Below are positions 25,101 to 36,036 of a DNA stretch of 64,000 nucleotides, in pieces (the stretch's first letter is position 1; every line of letters starts with the position of its first letter). Under the pieces are notes generated by a model. That model was not told where the DNA came from. It was given only the letters and a program-made list of their open reading frames with translations, and did not search any database. Both the position numbers and the translations under genes were made by a program. Source of the DNA: Malus domestica (taxonomy: Eukaryota; Streptophyta; Magnoliopsida; Rosales; Rosaceae); the NCBI RefSeq assembly GCF_042453785.1, contig NC_091666.1, forward strand, positions 24,076,501 through 24,140,500, written 5' to 3'.

Positions 25101-26112
25101 GGTTATCTTAATTTCTTCACATTGATATGCTTATAGGAAGATCATACATGGGAAGCCTGTAACCAGAATCAGAATGTATACGCTTCAAATTTTGTCCCTT
25201 TGTGGCTTGAGCCGTTTTACTCAGGTTTGTGCTTCCAAAATTCCATCTTGCTAAACCCGAAACCCTAAACATGAACATATTCCGCTATCCATCATTGAAA
25301 TAAATTGTCATTTTGAATGTTGGTTTAGATGCTTATTTCCATATATTATTTTCGTATACGCTGTAAACTGAGAAAGCCTTTACCCTTCGTGTGAGTGAAG
25401 ATGCTTCTGTGGTAGAGAAAGTTACAAAAAGTCTTCGAAGCTCAGGACTGATTTGTCCTGCTGGTATTGCAACATCCCTCACAAACTCAACCCAACAATG
25501 GTAAGCGAAGACGAACTAAATTCGAATATGTTTTAGTTTTCTCTGGAATTATATTGCAAATTGCTTGATGGGAGCTTGTAAAAACAGGGATTTTCCAAAT
25601 GGTTGGGCCCCACTCCAACATATGATAGTTGAAGGTCTGTTAAATTCTGGATTAGAAGAAGCGAAATCAATGGCGGAAGACATTGCTGCGAGGTGGATCA
25701 GAACCAACTATGTTGCCTTCCAGAAAACACACACAATGCATGAAAAATATGATGTGCGAGAGTGCGGAGCAACCGGTGGTGGTGGTGAATACATACCCCA
25801 GGTATGCACTTAATCACTTTTTTTTTAATTTTTTTAATTTTTTTTTTTAACAAAGACGATATCTTAAACAAGTCTAAATCTTTCGGGAAAGGGGATTCGA
25901 AATTGATCACTTTAATTGCATTAGAAATTAAGGTGATTGTTTTATACTCTATATAGATGTTCTTTAGGTGCTATCAGACTAATATGATTTGTTTAAATCT
26001 GTTTGCGTGTATTGCAATGCAGACTGGATTTGGGTGGTCAAATGGAGTTGCATTGGCATTCTTGGAGGAGTTTGGATGGCCTCAAGACAGAAAGATAGAT
26101 TGTGACCCTTAA
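22169..26112 (+). CDS. TRE1: Trehalase (alpha,alpha-trehalase, GH37)
   Basis: This enzyme hydrolyses trehalose to two glucoses. Plant forms are membrane-anchored or extracellular and limit trehalose build-up. Eleven exons join in frame: 22169-22812, 23815-23934, 24067-24182, 24305-24405, 24511-24620, 24721-24793, 24879-25046, 25137-25224, 25401-25500, 25588-25801, 26023-26112 (607 aa). Trehalase signature 1 is PGSRFREVYYWDSYW (from 198) and signature 2 is QWDFPNGW (506-513). The glycine-rich GGGGEY motif lies near the end. A hydrophobic stretch at about 14-28 fits a signal or anchor. A second start, at MTTTTVAKAS (22250), would lose most of it. The intron after exon 6 needs a GC donor (24794). 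The exon 9 acceptor at 25400 was chosen because it restores SDASVVEKV. Intron 1 holds MITE-like debris. Confidence 0.94.
23555..23650. repeat. Remnant of a MULE-type MITE in trehalase intron 1
   Basis: The sequence TGTAGCAATGGTCACTGAAT and following text resembles the 'AGCAATGGTC' arm seen in the complete element at 30104-30409. No second arm or target duplication is visible, so this is a fragment. Confidence 0.45.
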
Positions 26113-26837
26113 GCACTAGTACACAGTATTTTAAAAGAGCGACCCAAGCCAACCATGCTCTCTACTTTGCGAGGGTCGAGATGATTTGATATTATATTTA
26201 CTAGTTTCGGGATGTAGAAAATTGAAATTATTTATGGCATGGAATTGCAGTATTGATGGTATCAATAACATGATAAATACCTAATGTCAGTATCCATGGG
26301 CTACATTACGTGTTATGTGTGGGCTTATTAATCAGCCAATTGTTTCGGGTCATATATGGTTGGGTATCCGGGTCATGATAGGGACTTGTATTGCTTGATG
26401 CACTTTGGGGGGTTCAGCTTCCACTCAGATTCCTAACACCGATTGGGATCTTTTGATTGATTGACTGTACAAGGTGGAAGTTGATTAATTAGTTAATCAA
26501 AATTTTGCATACTTGTTTGATTATACTAAGATCAAATCTTTTGCACTTAAAATAGGTGTAGGTTCTTTGTGGCCCAATAAATGATTAACATGATATTTAT
26601 TATCTTAACTTTTCTTAATTTTGTTGTTATAAATTTAATATGTGTCAAACATTTATTAGGACTACATAGATGCCACACCTATTTTGGGTGTAGAAAATTT
26701 GATCTCGATCATACTCCAACTCATGTATGACAAATAATTAATATTTAATTAATTAGCTGATTGAAGTAGTTTGGAAAGATTTAGAATAATTAAGGCTAGA
26801 ATATTCAATTCAAGTTTTATTTTTATATATCTTAATT
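26113..26837. other. Trehalase 3' flank, no further gene
   Basis: The 3' UTR presumably covers the first 150-250 bp. The rest is AT-rich intergenic DNA with no ORF of note. Confidence 0.45.
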
Positions 26838-26990
26838 AAGGGGTGTGCTATCCACATACTTCATTTTACTTATCACACACACTCCTTGATAATTTTTGTC
26901 CGTTGATCTTCTTCAATTCATCCGATCCGACTACCGAAAATTAAAAAGATGTGTGAAAAGTAAAATGAGGTGTGGATATCACACCCCCTT
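26838..26990. mobile_element. Short foldback MITE (TIR AAGGGGTGTG)
   Basis: The left end reads AAGGGGTGTGCTATCCACAT and the right end read backwards AAGGGGGTGTGATATCCACA. The inverted similarity extends through CATTTTACTT(A/T)TCACACA on each side, leaving a short centre. Both flanks are TTAATT-rich, so the duplication cannot be fixed. Confidence 0.7.
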
Positions 26991-27979
26991 AATTAATTGA
27001 TTAGGGCCGAATCTTATGTATGTAGTGGGTGGTGGGTGAGTTTAAGAGATAATAGATCCTCTAAATGATGGAGATATGTTTGTTTAAGTAAGGAGTGGGT
27101 TTGGCTGTTGCGTTCTAAGTAGTAATTAGCAGTTCGTGTTGGGTTTTAGGGGAGGATAATGACTTTATAACAACAATAGAAAACCAATATGCACACACAA
27201 CTTACTAATCACACGTACATGCTCTGACTCGGATCAGATAAAACAGATTCCCCAGTGAAGCAATTGGATTTGATCGTGGTGCGGTATCATTATTTTTCAT
27301 CTAAAAGAGAAAAGAAAAAAACCATTATTAATGTGGTAAATTAGAGGATTTCTGTTAAAAATATGTTGTTAGAGTTGTCTTCTTCAACCCCTTACATTTT
27401 GGATTTAAACCATTTTTTTTTAGTATAGATTAGTAGCAAGCTTGGTTAGTAAATTTAGGAAACCATATACGTGCGTAAATTTGTTGAAAAATATTTCCGT
27501 TTGTGTACACTTCTCAATTATACGGAAAATACATTGGCAAGAGAAAAATTATACAAAAAATACCTTTTCTTTTTTTTTTTAACTAAACGTATTTCGAGCA
27601 CTATGCTTTTTTGGATTGATCATAAGAGATAAAGGCTCGTCCCTTCCCAAACCCCTACCTAGATCTATCAAAGGTGAAACGTTGAAGTTCCACAACAGGT
27701 AACAGGAATGAACGTGTTCATTATTATTTTTAGATCTTGAATTTTAATGAGTTTTTCTTCATTTTCAACAATTCATGAAAGAATGAATCGAGAAAAAACT
27801 TATGAATATACGGGCTACAAGAAAAGATCTTATGATAGTCAATATGGCCCCCCCACCACTTATCAATGCATGGTATTCTTTGACTTATCATTACTCTAGA
27901 TGGTAAAGATGTTATTGACTGTAATTATCACATTCATATTACTCTTGTATTAGCACATTTTTTTCTCACATGTTTCAAT
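26991..27979. other. Intergenic, nothing recognised
   Basis: This is AT-rich DNA with a few A/T homopolymers. No ORF, RNA gene or clear repeat could be supported. Confidence 0.4.
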
Positions 27980-28586
27980 TGTAACATTCCACATCGACCA
28001 GCAGAGAGGGGGTGATGTGCCTTATATGTACATGCTCACCTCCATATATAGCACGAGGCCTTTTGGGAACTCATTGACTTCGGGTTCTATTGGAACTCCG
28101 AAGTTAAGTGAGTTCGGGCGAGAGCAATCCTAGGATGGGTGACCCACTGGGAAGTTATCGTGTGAGTTCCCAGAAACAAAACCGTGAGGGAGTGGTTAAG
28201 GCCCAAAGCGGACAATATAGTGCTATGGCAGAGCCGAGACTGAGATGTGACAATTTGGTATTAGAGCCACTCTAACATTTGGTACGAGTGTGCCGACGAG
28301 GACGTACGGCCCCTAAGCGGGCTGGATTGTAACATCCCACGTCGACCAATGGAGATGGGATGATGTGCCTTATATTATACATGCCCACCTCCATATAGCA
28401 CGAGACATTTTGGGAACTCAGTGGTTTCGGGTTCCATTGGAATTCTGACGTTAAGCGAGTCCGTGTGAGAGCAATCCTAGGATGGGTGACTCACTGGGAA
28501 GTTCTCATGTGAGTTCCCAGAGGGTGTGGTTGGGGCCCAAAGTGGACAATATCGTGCTACTGCGGAGGCTGGGCCGGGATGTGACA
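27980..28586 (+). mobile_element. Complete Cassandra TRIM retrotransposon (5S rRNA-like LTRs)
   Basis: Two direct LTRs, 27980-28252 and 28328-28586, each begin TGTAACAT(T/C)CCAC and end GATGTGACA. The element is flanked by a 5-bp duplication TCAAT (27975-27979 and 28587-28591). Immediately after the left LTR, TTGGTATTAGAGCC at 28255-28268 matches the initiator-Met tRNA primer site of Cassandra elements. The internal region is only about 75 bp and codes for nothing. Each LTR carries a 5S rRNA-like block (about 28064-28171 and 28410-28520) with the AAGTTAAG and GGATGGGTGAC internal promoter boxes. This is the hallmark of Cassandra. The structure looks whole but is non-autonomous by nature. The LTRs differ visibly, so it is not a very recent insertion. 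Confidence 0.95.
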
Positions 28587-28591
28587 TCAAT

Positions 28592-29121
28592 GATATCTCT
28601 TATAGAAAATAAAAAATAATATTTAATGAAGAAAATTTTCATTTTTTTTCTGTAAAATTTACCAAATTATACACGTACATGTTTTATAAGTATTATACTC
28701 ATCCCAACGGCGGATCCAGAATTCTAATATCAGGTGGTCATAATCAAGGTACAATAGGTATTAGTCGGTGGGCTGGCTGAGGCCTAGCGCCTATGTGCTT
28801 AGATAGGGCTCTGACGGGCGCTATGTAGGGGCTGAGGCGGATTAAGCGGATTTGAGTACATCTATTATATATCTTATAAATAAATGCCTATTTACATTAA
28901 AAAAAACTATATTTGTATTGAGATTTGAGTTTACTTTTTAATTAGGGTTTTTATGTAACATATAACATACAAAAATATGATAATTTTTGCTTTAGTATTT
29001 TAGTGAATTCGATGGTATGAGATGATAATTTAAGTGATTACGAGTTTGTAGTACTTTATGAAATATTTTCTAGATGTCATATGAATTTATAGTGAATTTT
29101 AAAAGAAATTACGGTGTCAAT
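28592..29121. other. Intergenic, with an unclassified GC-richer repeat patch
   Basis: 28735-28850 contains a GGCTGAGGCCTAGCGCC-type patch resembling dispersed plant repeats, but no ends or duplication can be defined. The rest is AT-rich with no ORF. Confidence 0.35.
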
Positions 29122-29134
29122 ATGGTGTAAAAAG

Positions 29135-29248
29135 GCACGTGGCCCTCTACCACAGTGGTACAGATGAGTGTTGCTCTTGCACCACGACATGGGTTCAAAT
29201 CCCGTCGGTTCCCTAATCTAACAAATCTATCGTTTGACAAAAAAAAAA
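29135..29248 (+). mobile_element. tRNA-derived SINE
   Basis: The head contains Pol III promoter boxes: an A-box-like CTACCACAGTGGTA and the B box GGGTTCAAATCCC. The body ends in an A-tail (about 29238-29248). It is flanked by a 13-bp near-identical direct repeat, ATGGTGTAAAAAG (29122-29134) and ATGGTATAAAAAG (29249-29261). At about 114 bp it is a typical short plant SINE. Confidence 0.85.
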
Positions 29249-29312
29249 ATGGTATAAAAAGTATTAGTTGAGTAATACATCATTCCTTTATTAATTAAAA
29301 TGCCATGGGGCA

Positions 29313-29591
29313 TTACATGATTTGAAAACAATTAAAAAAAGAAAAGAAAAGAAAAAGAAAAATGGGGACTTGGTCACATGGTAAATGGAGAGAAAATGTC
29401 TTCATTCTCATTGAAACTAAGGTCCAAGAATAGGTGGTATTTCTTGGTTCAAAGCTTATGTTGCACAACATCTGCACAACAATGATGGTCTTCTCTCTTC
29501 TACTACCTGCCCAGACCGTTGGGTGGTCCTTAGAGATCCTAACAGACACTTTTTCGAACTTCTGGGTGATTCCGGAACCACCTGAGTCCAT
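29313..29591 (-). CDS. Orphan ORF, 92 aa, doubtful
   Basis: An uninterrupted minus-strand ORF starts MDSGGSGITQKFEKVSVRIS and is mixed hydrophilic for 75 residues before a low-complexity hydrophobic tail. Upstream on the same strand is a (TA)n run (29633-29662) that could act as a TATA region or be a simple microsatellite. No domain is recognised and no splice partner is obvious. Its non-repetitive sequence and balanced composition make it slightly more gene-like than its surroundings. It may equally be chance or a fragment of a lost gene. Confidence 0.2.
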   Translation of the reverse strand: MDSGGSGITQKFEKVSVRISKDHPTVWAGSRREKTIIVVQMLCNISFEPRNTTYSWTLVSMRMKTFSLHLPCDQVPIFLFLFFSFFNCFQIM

Positions 29592-29631
29592 ATATGTAGC
29601 CGCCTCGGCTAATCCCCTATGTTACTAACTC

Positions 29632-29632
<1 letters not shown>

Positions 29633-29662
<30 letters not shown>
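29633..29662. repeat. (TA)n microsatellite
   Basis: This is an uninterrupted TA dinucleotide run of about 15 units. Confidence 0.95.
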
Positions 29663-29666
<4 letters not shown>

Positions 29667-30103
29667 ATAGCAAAAGAACAATTTTTTTTCTGTGTATGTA
29701 TGTGTCAAAATGGTGTGACGGTGAAATGATGTAATCTTGGTTTATAAGAAACTCCTTAACACATTATTGTATATTAAACCAAAGATTTTATTAATTAATT
29801 TGTGATTGAGTTAAAGGGATGATTGAAGTCATCAAATGGAGATTAGTTTAGAGTAAAAGATTGGAATCCCTGAGCCCTAACCATAAGGGAAGAGGGACCC
29901 AGCAAGATTCTGCAGGGTATGCACAAATGAGAGAGTGGCAATCATTGAATCATTGTAGTATTCAAATGGCACCTCAAATATAATGCATATATGCTTTTGA
30001 TAATACCAAATGGGTTTATTTTTTTCTTATATTTGAATTGGGAAATGAGTGAGTGGAAAATATATAATGACCAAAGGCTCCAAGATTTTGCATATTATAT
30101 AAA

Positions 30104-30409
30104 GAAAATTGGAGCAATAGTTTTTAAATTTTGCCCAATTGGAATTTTGGTTTTTGAATTAAAAATTTATGAATATTAGTCTCTGAATTTGTTATAATGT
30201 GAAGCAATGGTCTTTTTGGCCAACTCCGTTAAAACTTCCATCTATTTTATAAAATGACAAAAAATGGATAGAAGTTCTAACCGAGTTAACCAAAAGGACA
30301 ATAGTTTTGCATTATAACAAGTTCAAAAGATCAATACTCGCAGATTTTTAGTTCAATGACCAAATCTCCAATTGAGTTAAAGTTCAAAGACCACTGCTCC
30401 GATTACCTC
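30104..30409. mobile_element. MULE-type foldback MITE with 9-bp target duplication
   Basis: The whole 306 bp is an imperfect palindrome. The left arm begins GAAAATTGGAGCAATAG, and the right arm read backwards GAGGTAATCGGAGCAGTGG. They stay alignable through ACTCCGTTAAAACTTCCATC. Flanks are TTATATAAA (30095-30103) and TTATGTAAA (30410-30418), a 9-bp duplication with one difference, which points to the Mutator superfamily. It has no coding capacity. Confidence 0.82.
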
Positions 30410-30882
30410 TTATGTAAACAAGGTTAAACAATGGTCTTACGGTATTTGTCCTTTCTTAATCGCTTTAATTTGATTAGTCAAAAAAAGTTGGCGAACTAAC
30501 AAAAGACCCAAATCCAATGTGTTGATCGGAGGTGGGTGGGTTGTATTCACATATCGAATCAAATATTAGGGGGCAAATCAGAAGGAAAAACAACTTTATT
30601 GGGGCCGCTGAGAAGGTCTGATCCATGGAAGTTTCACAGATTATGAGGCTTCATTGGAGTGCAACAGATGAGCTTACAAAACGGGACCATAACCCCAATA
30701 CTTAATACATAATTTTTTATTTATTTCTTGTCTCTAGCTAGGAATTATATTTAATGAAAGTGCTCTAATAAGCAGCATTTGAACTTGAAGGAAAAGCTAG
30801 CCAGCCACTGATTTTAAAACTTTTATTACACTCCAAAATGATTTTCGTTCATTTTTAAAATTGCATGTCAAGAGATCACACC

Positions 30883-31386
30883 CAAGCCAGCTCTGAGATT
30901 TCAGAGGTCCTGTGCGAAAGTGAATTGGAGGCCCTAAAAAGCACTAAGAATTTTATTTTTTTTAATTTTTTTGTTCAAAAAAATAATTTTATATTTCAAT
31001 TGAGCTTCTATAAATTCTAATAGCACAAATAAATTTAAAAAATCAACAAATCAACAAATGGAAATGTGGGGTATTGTTTTTCCTTAACTATTTAGAGGGT
31101 CAGGGTTCGAATGTTCATGTTATTGTGTGGAAGTTTTATATTATTTTGTGGAAACTTATGCATTTAATGAAAATAAACTAAAAAGATGATGGAGACAAGT
31201 TTCAAACTCATTTCCTAGGCCGCTATAAAGAAGCAATAATACCACTTGCGCTAAGACTCAAGTTTGTAATATTCTACAGATGCTACTATATATACGTAAA
31301 TGCATGCAAATTTGAAAAATCGGGGCCCTTTCGATTTGGGAGCCCTATGTGGTGGCACCTATTGCACCCCCTCAGGGCCGGCACTG
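30883..31386. mobile_element. Non-autonomous hAT element with 8-bp target duplication
   Basis: An exact 8-bp direct repeat, ATCACACC, flanks the element (30875-30882 and 31387-31394). The ends are short inverted repeats, CAAGCCAGCTCTGA at the left and, read backwards, CAGTGCCGGCCCTGA at the right. Subterminal GGGCC/GGCCC-type motifs follow (GAGGCCCTAAAAAG, CGGGGCCCTTTCG). The interior is AT-rich and non-coding. The 8-bp duplication and termini identify hAT. Confidence 0.85.
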
Positions 31387-31394
31387 ATCACACC

Positions 31395-33035
31395 TAGCTA
31401 GTCGGTGCATCATGCATGGCTTCAATTCAAACTTCATTTCTTATTAATTTTTCAACTGGATATTCGGAAAATGAGAGGTTAAATACAGAACTTCGAGAGT
31501 AGTGGCGAATGTTCTAAATAATACAGGTTATATATAATTTATCAAACTCCTGCAACTCGAAAAGTTAAATTTAGTTCTTTCTTTTTTGGCTTCCGGTTGT
31601 TGAAAGAAGACTAAGATTTAAGTTAATTAATTGTACCCTTTTCTTTTTCTGGTTTTAGGGTTGGGGCCAACGAACAACTAAGAAGATGTGCTGTATAAAT
31701 GTTTCCACCTTTAGAGATAGCAGGGCGTGATAAATACCTAGCAAGATGTATGAGGTGCCCCATCATGCATCATGTTAGGATAGGATAAGAACACTTTTTC
31801 ATGATTTTTGAAATTTACAGATAATGTCTGAAGTAAACAGAACCATATATATAAATGATACACCGACATCTATTAAGATATGGATTGGGGGCCGATGAAC
31901 TGGATCTGTAGGGTTAGGATCTCATGATCACCATATTAATTCTAACCTAATGCTTTCTGTACTGAATCAAGGATTAAAAACAACAAACCCGCTTTACTAT
32001 AAGAGCTTACATGTATACTATAGCTAGGGTTCTATCCTTTCAATGTGATGCGTTTGGGTTTGCATGCCAATTCGAACGTCGAACTTTCAAACTAGACATC
32101 TTCCTCGGACAATTCGATCGATAAGGACTCGGTGTGCAGCTGATGATAGGTTTTTTCATTGACCTTCATTTACTAGAAATCTTCCTTGGCCATATACAGT
32201 ATCAGAGCATATATAGCCTATTATATCAATCCCACTTATGCGATGAAAACTTTGATACTACCGCTAACGAGTACAACTTATCCTTATTACAAAACCGGCT
32301 TTTAACGAAAACATACCCAAGTACTTATATACATAATATTTTGCTCGATCGCATACTCGATTTAAAAAAAAAAAAAAAATACATGCTACTCGCTACTCAG
32401 TGAACTAAACATTCATGATTTGGGTATTTTTCTCGACGTTAAGTGGAAACTATATATGGAACTTAATTAATTGTGAAGGAATATTGATATGATGTCATAA
32501 GGTCCCCGCAGGAAGGCACGAGCACTATAGAAATAGAGAAGTGCTTCAAAAAGCTAAAAAATCAGTACTCCCTTTGCCCTTTATTATCCACCTTTTGGCT
32601 AATAATATAAAGGAGCTACTACCTCTTGTACTCAACTTTTTTCAAACTATTGCCCATCACAACTAAAGTATCCTAAAAGAAATAATATATTCTCTTTGAT
32701 CAATTATGCAAATTAACTTTTATTATATTCATTAGTTTAGGTCAGATTTTTCCAAATGTAAAGACATATATATATGGACGAGAAATGAAATGGTGCACAT
32801 AGATATGTGATTGTTTGACATAAGTGGATTTCTTTTTGCACTAAAGATCGTTTTATTAGATGTAAGAAATAATCAAATGATGCCGATGCACTATATATTC
32901 TTGACCTTACAAGTTGAATAGTAGAGAATCTATTTTACACAAAGTTGTCCAACTGAGTGGGAACGATCATCATATTCATATATGCATAACCCATCTATTG
33001 CTTTTTTTTATAAACCTAAATCTAAACACAAAACC
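31395..33035. other. Intergenic, no gene recognised
   Basis: This is AT-rich sequence. The ORF at 32134-32403 has no recognisable domain and ends in a poly-lysine stretch from an A run. No RNA gene or repeat border could be fixed. Confidence 0.4.
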
Positions 33036-33038
33036 TTA

Positions 33039-33430
33039 GACCATCTCCAAATCTGGGCTAAAAGCCAAATTATCCCCCAAATTACCCCCCCCAAACACTC
33101 TCCAACCCATGTTAAAATTTTAGGCTAAATGCCAAATGTTATTTCTGGGCCAAATACCTCTCAGCTTTCCCCCCGGGCTAAATGCCAAATGTTTATCGGA
33201 ATTTAAATTTTTTTAGATTAAAATGTTCATAAAATTAATTTACAATAATCTACATATTTATTTAAAAAAAAAATTGATTTAAGAAAAAAATTAGCCTAAG
33301 TTCATTCTTTAATAATTCCGAGCTAAAATTTTAGAGCAAAAGGGTTGGAGCAGAAAAGATGTTTCTGGGCTAAAAGCCAAATTTTCCGGGCTAAAAAATT
33401 TGGTTTTTAGCCCAAGGGTTGGAGATGGTC
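33039..33430. mobile_element. PIF/Harbinger-type MITE (TTA target)
   Basis: The terminal repeats are GACCATCTCCAAATCTGGGC at the left and, read backwards, GACCATCTCCAACCCTTGGG at the right, with TTA on both sides (33036-33038, 33431-33433). The motif GGGCTAAA(A/T)GCCAAAT recurs internally in both orientations. Its termini share CCATCTCCAA with the larger Harbinger element at 44172-46714, which could have supplied transposase. Confidence 0.85.
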
Positions 33431-33433
33431 TTA

Positions 33434-34646
33434 AGTACCTTTAGTGACTTTTTAAAAGTTATGTTTTAAAAAGTGTCTTAGGTTATTAGGTTATTATTAA
33501 AGGATAATTGATTTTAGTGGCTCAATAGTCAAAACAAAACAAAATAAAACCAAAAACCTAATTGATTAGCAAGTTAAAAAATGGAATAAATAATAAAAAA
33601 AAACGAAAAAAAGGAGGTTTGAACAAGAATGATTGACCGGAGGCGACTTTTATATCCCAAGAAAATGCAAGCTTCGAGGTGGCAGGATTTGACCGATCTG
33701 CAGAAACTTGGAATCCTCACGTGCGATTCCCCTTTGACAAATTACAGCAATTGGCACACTTTCTCATAAGTTCATTTCGTTCACTTAATTCCTTGACACT
33801 TGTGTCTTCTCTTCTCTTATTATCTATTTCTTTTTTCTTAATAAATTAAATTTCGATTCGATCCCAAATGGTTTACCAACTATCCCACGAGGATGTAACC
33901 TATTTTTATTCGAGACTGATTATATTGAATTTACTTGCTTATTATTTTTCATTAATAAATAGCCAGTGCCCATGCCTTTGCCTTGTTCATACTCTCATTA
34001 GGATATAAAACAATGTTTTGATTCAATGATTCCACCACCTCAAATTGTTTTACAAGCTCTTTATTGTAGAATTATTACATATATCTGAATTCAGAAGGGA
34101 AAGACAAGATTTTGCAGTGAAGAATTAATATTACATACATCTTATACTTTTTAATTTGATTAATGCTTTGTCGAGATTTTATAGTTGGGTGAGCACTCTG
34201 TTTCTAATAACACATATGTTGTTCTAACTTAGACACTTGCATATATCGTCAGATGTCAAGTGTTTGATTTTATCATGTAAGATCTCAGTGCAATTAGAAG
34301 TGAAACCATTCAAATAAATTGTATATAACATTTTCAATATGTTTTAGTTGGTATCAGAAATTGAGAAAAAAAATTCTCTTCTCAATTCATTTCTGATTAA
34401 TGATATCCTTCTTACAAGATTATTTTTCTAAACCAACTTAGGAATGATAAAAATAAATTGTTTCTATAGCTTCTTTGTGTTTTTATCTTTATTCAAGAGA
34501 TCGACCATCAAATTGTCATAGTGAGATAGTGGATAAGTGTCCTTAATATTAAAGCAACAGATCCCTTTAAGTTATAGTTTTCAATTTCATTAGATGATGG
34601 ATTTAGATTTCCATAGGAACTTTTCTTGTTTTTAATATCTTAATGT
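33434..34646. other. Intergenic flank left of the LTR element
   Basis: This is AT-rich sequence with no ORF of note. Nothing could be assigned. Confidence 0.4.
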
Positions 34647-34651
34647 CAATT

Positions 34652-36036
34652 TGTTTGGACCCGATTTTACACTATCGGCCCGAGTAATCAAGGTCGTTGA
34701 ATGAGCATAATTTTAGACCGTTGAATGAGAAAGTGAAGATAATTTTGTTATTGTTAAAGGATATTATTATTGTTTTATCATAATAATTATCTTTTAATAA
34801 GGAATTAGCTTAACGTTTTCCTATCCAAGATAAATGAGATGCAAACTATATCTGCGATCTGGAAGTAAACAACACAGTCACGTGGCATGGTTGGGATGTG
34901 ATGGTCATGATAGGCTTTAGCCTACGGATGGGATAAGGAAATGGTGATGTGATATGGCAGAAGGTTAGCTTGCATGCATGAATAAAGATTATGAAGTGAT
35001 GGTGGGACCGAATATCCTTGGCATCCTGCCAAAAGTCTTGTCAAATGGCATCACATGAATGAATTGAAAATAAAGATTGGATTACATGCAAGCTAAGCCT
35101 AAATAGCGTAATGGTAATCCATAGGGTTATTAAAGGATATTCTTAGGAATGTTATTGGCAGCTTTCGTACTTCTCGGAATGCAATTATACAAGGTAGTCG
35201 TCAAACATGCAAGCTTTATAAATACAAGACGGACCGCGACGAGATGAAGGGCCTCCAATTCAACACACAAACTGCCATGCGCAAACTCTCGCTCTACGCG
35301 AAACCTCTCAACAACCTTGAGATTTTTATTTTCTTTTTCGTCGACACATCTTCAGTTTGGATAAACAGCACTATGAAGGCAACCGGTGAACACCTTCAAT
35401 TTAGATAAACATCACTGTTGCCGTAGAATCACCCGATCACGGAGCACTTTCAGTTTGGATAAACAACATTGCGTCGAGGCCGACTGATTATCTATCCAAG
35501 TTTCGGTCGAGAAGGATTTTTGAATCTTTATTGGCAGAGGTCATCTCATTAGCCTTCTCGGCGAAGTGAGATGTTACAGATTACTGGGCTCAGTGCATTG
35601 AACGCCGAGTTGTTTATGATTGGATATTCACAAGTAAGTTTTAGAGTTCGGCATTCTGACAGCCAAACCACATTCACCATCAAGACATATATCTCTTTTG
35701 AGTGCTTGTGTCTGTATAGTTTGGAGCCAGTTCGGCGTGCTTATACTCTTATGAATATAATGACCGAACCCGGTGCCAACAATCCGTGAACTTCCCAAGA
35801 CTAGCAGCCTTGTCTTCAAGCCCTAGAACCCGAAGGCCGAGACATGTTCCTTCCTCGGCCGCAGTTGCAAGATCAAGAAGTCAAGTAACGCACTCAACCT
35901 AACACCAACAAATTTTACTCCCCGGCCGAGCTCGGCCGTCGAGTTGGCACGCCTCACACATAACCGAATGACGTAGTTAGCTTATTAATTACTCGGCCTG
36001 CAAGCCACGTAGGCTTGGTAGTTTTTAGGGTCAACA
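34652..36036 (+). repeat. Left LTR of the 8.9-kb element
   Basis: This repeat of about 1.4 kb starts TGTTTGGACCCGATTTTAC and ends AGGGTCAACA. It aligns over its full length with 42208-43574. It contains GCCGAG-rich sequence near its 3' end and a TATA-like motif near 35213. Confidence 0.93.

Noticed and set aside
28064-28520. Two apparent 5S rRNA genes
   Set aside because: The 5S-like blocks lie inside Cassandra LTRs with diverged sequence. They are element parts, not functional 5S genes.
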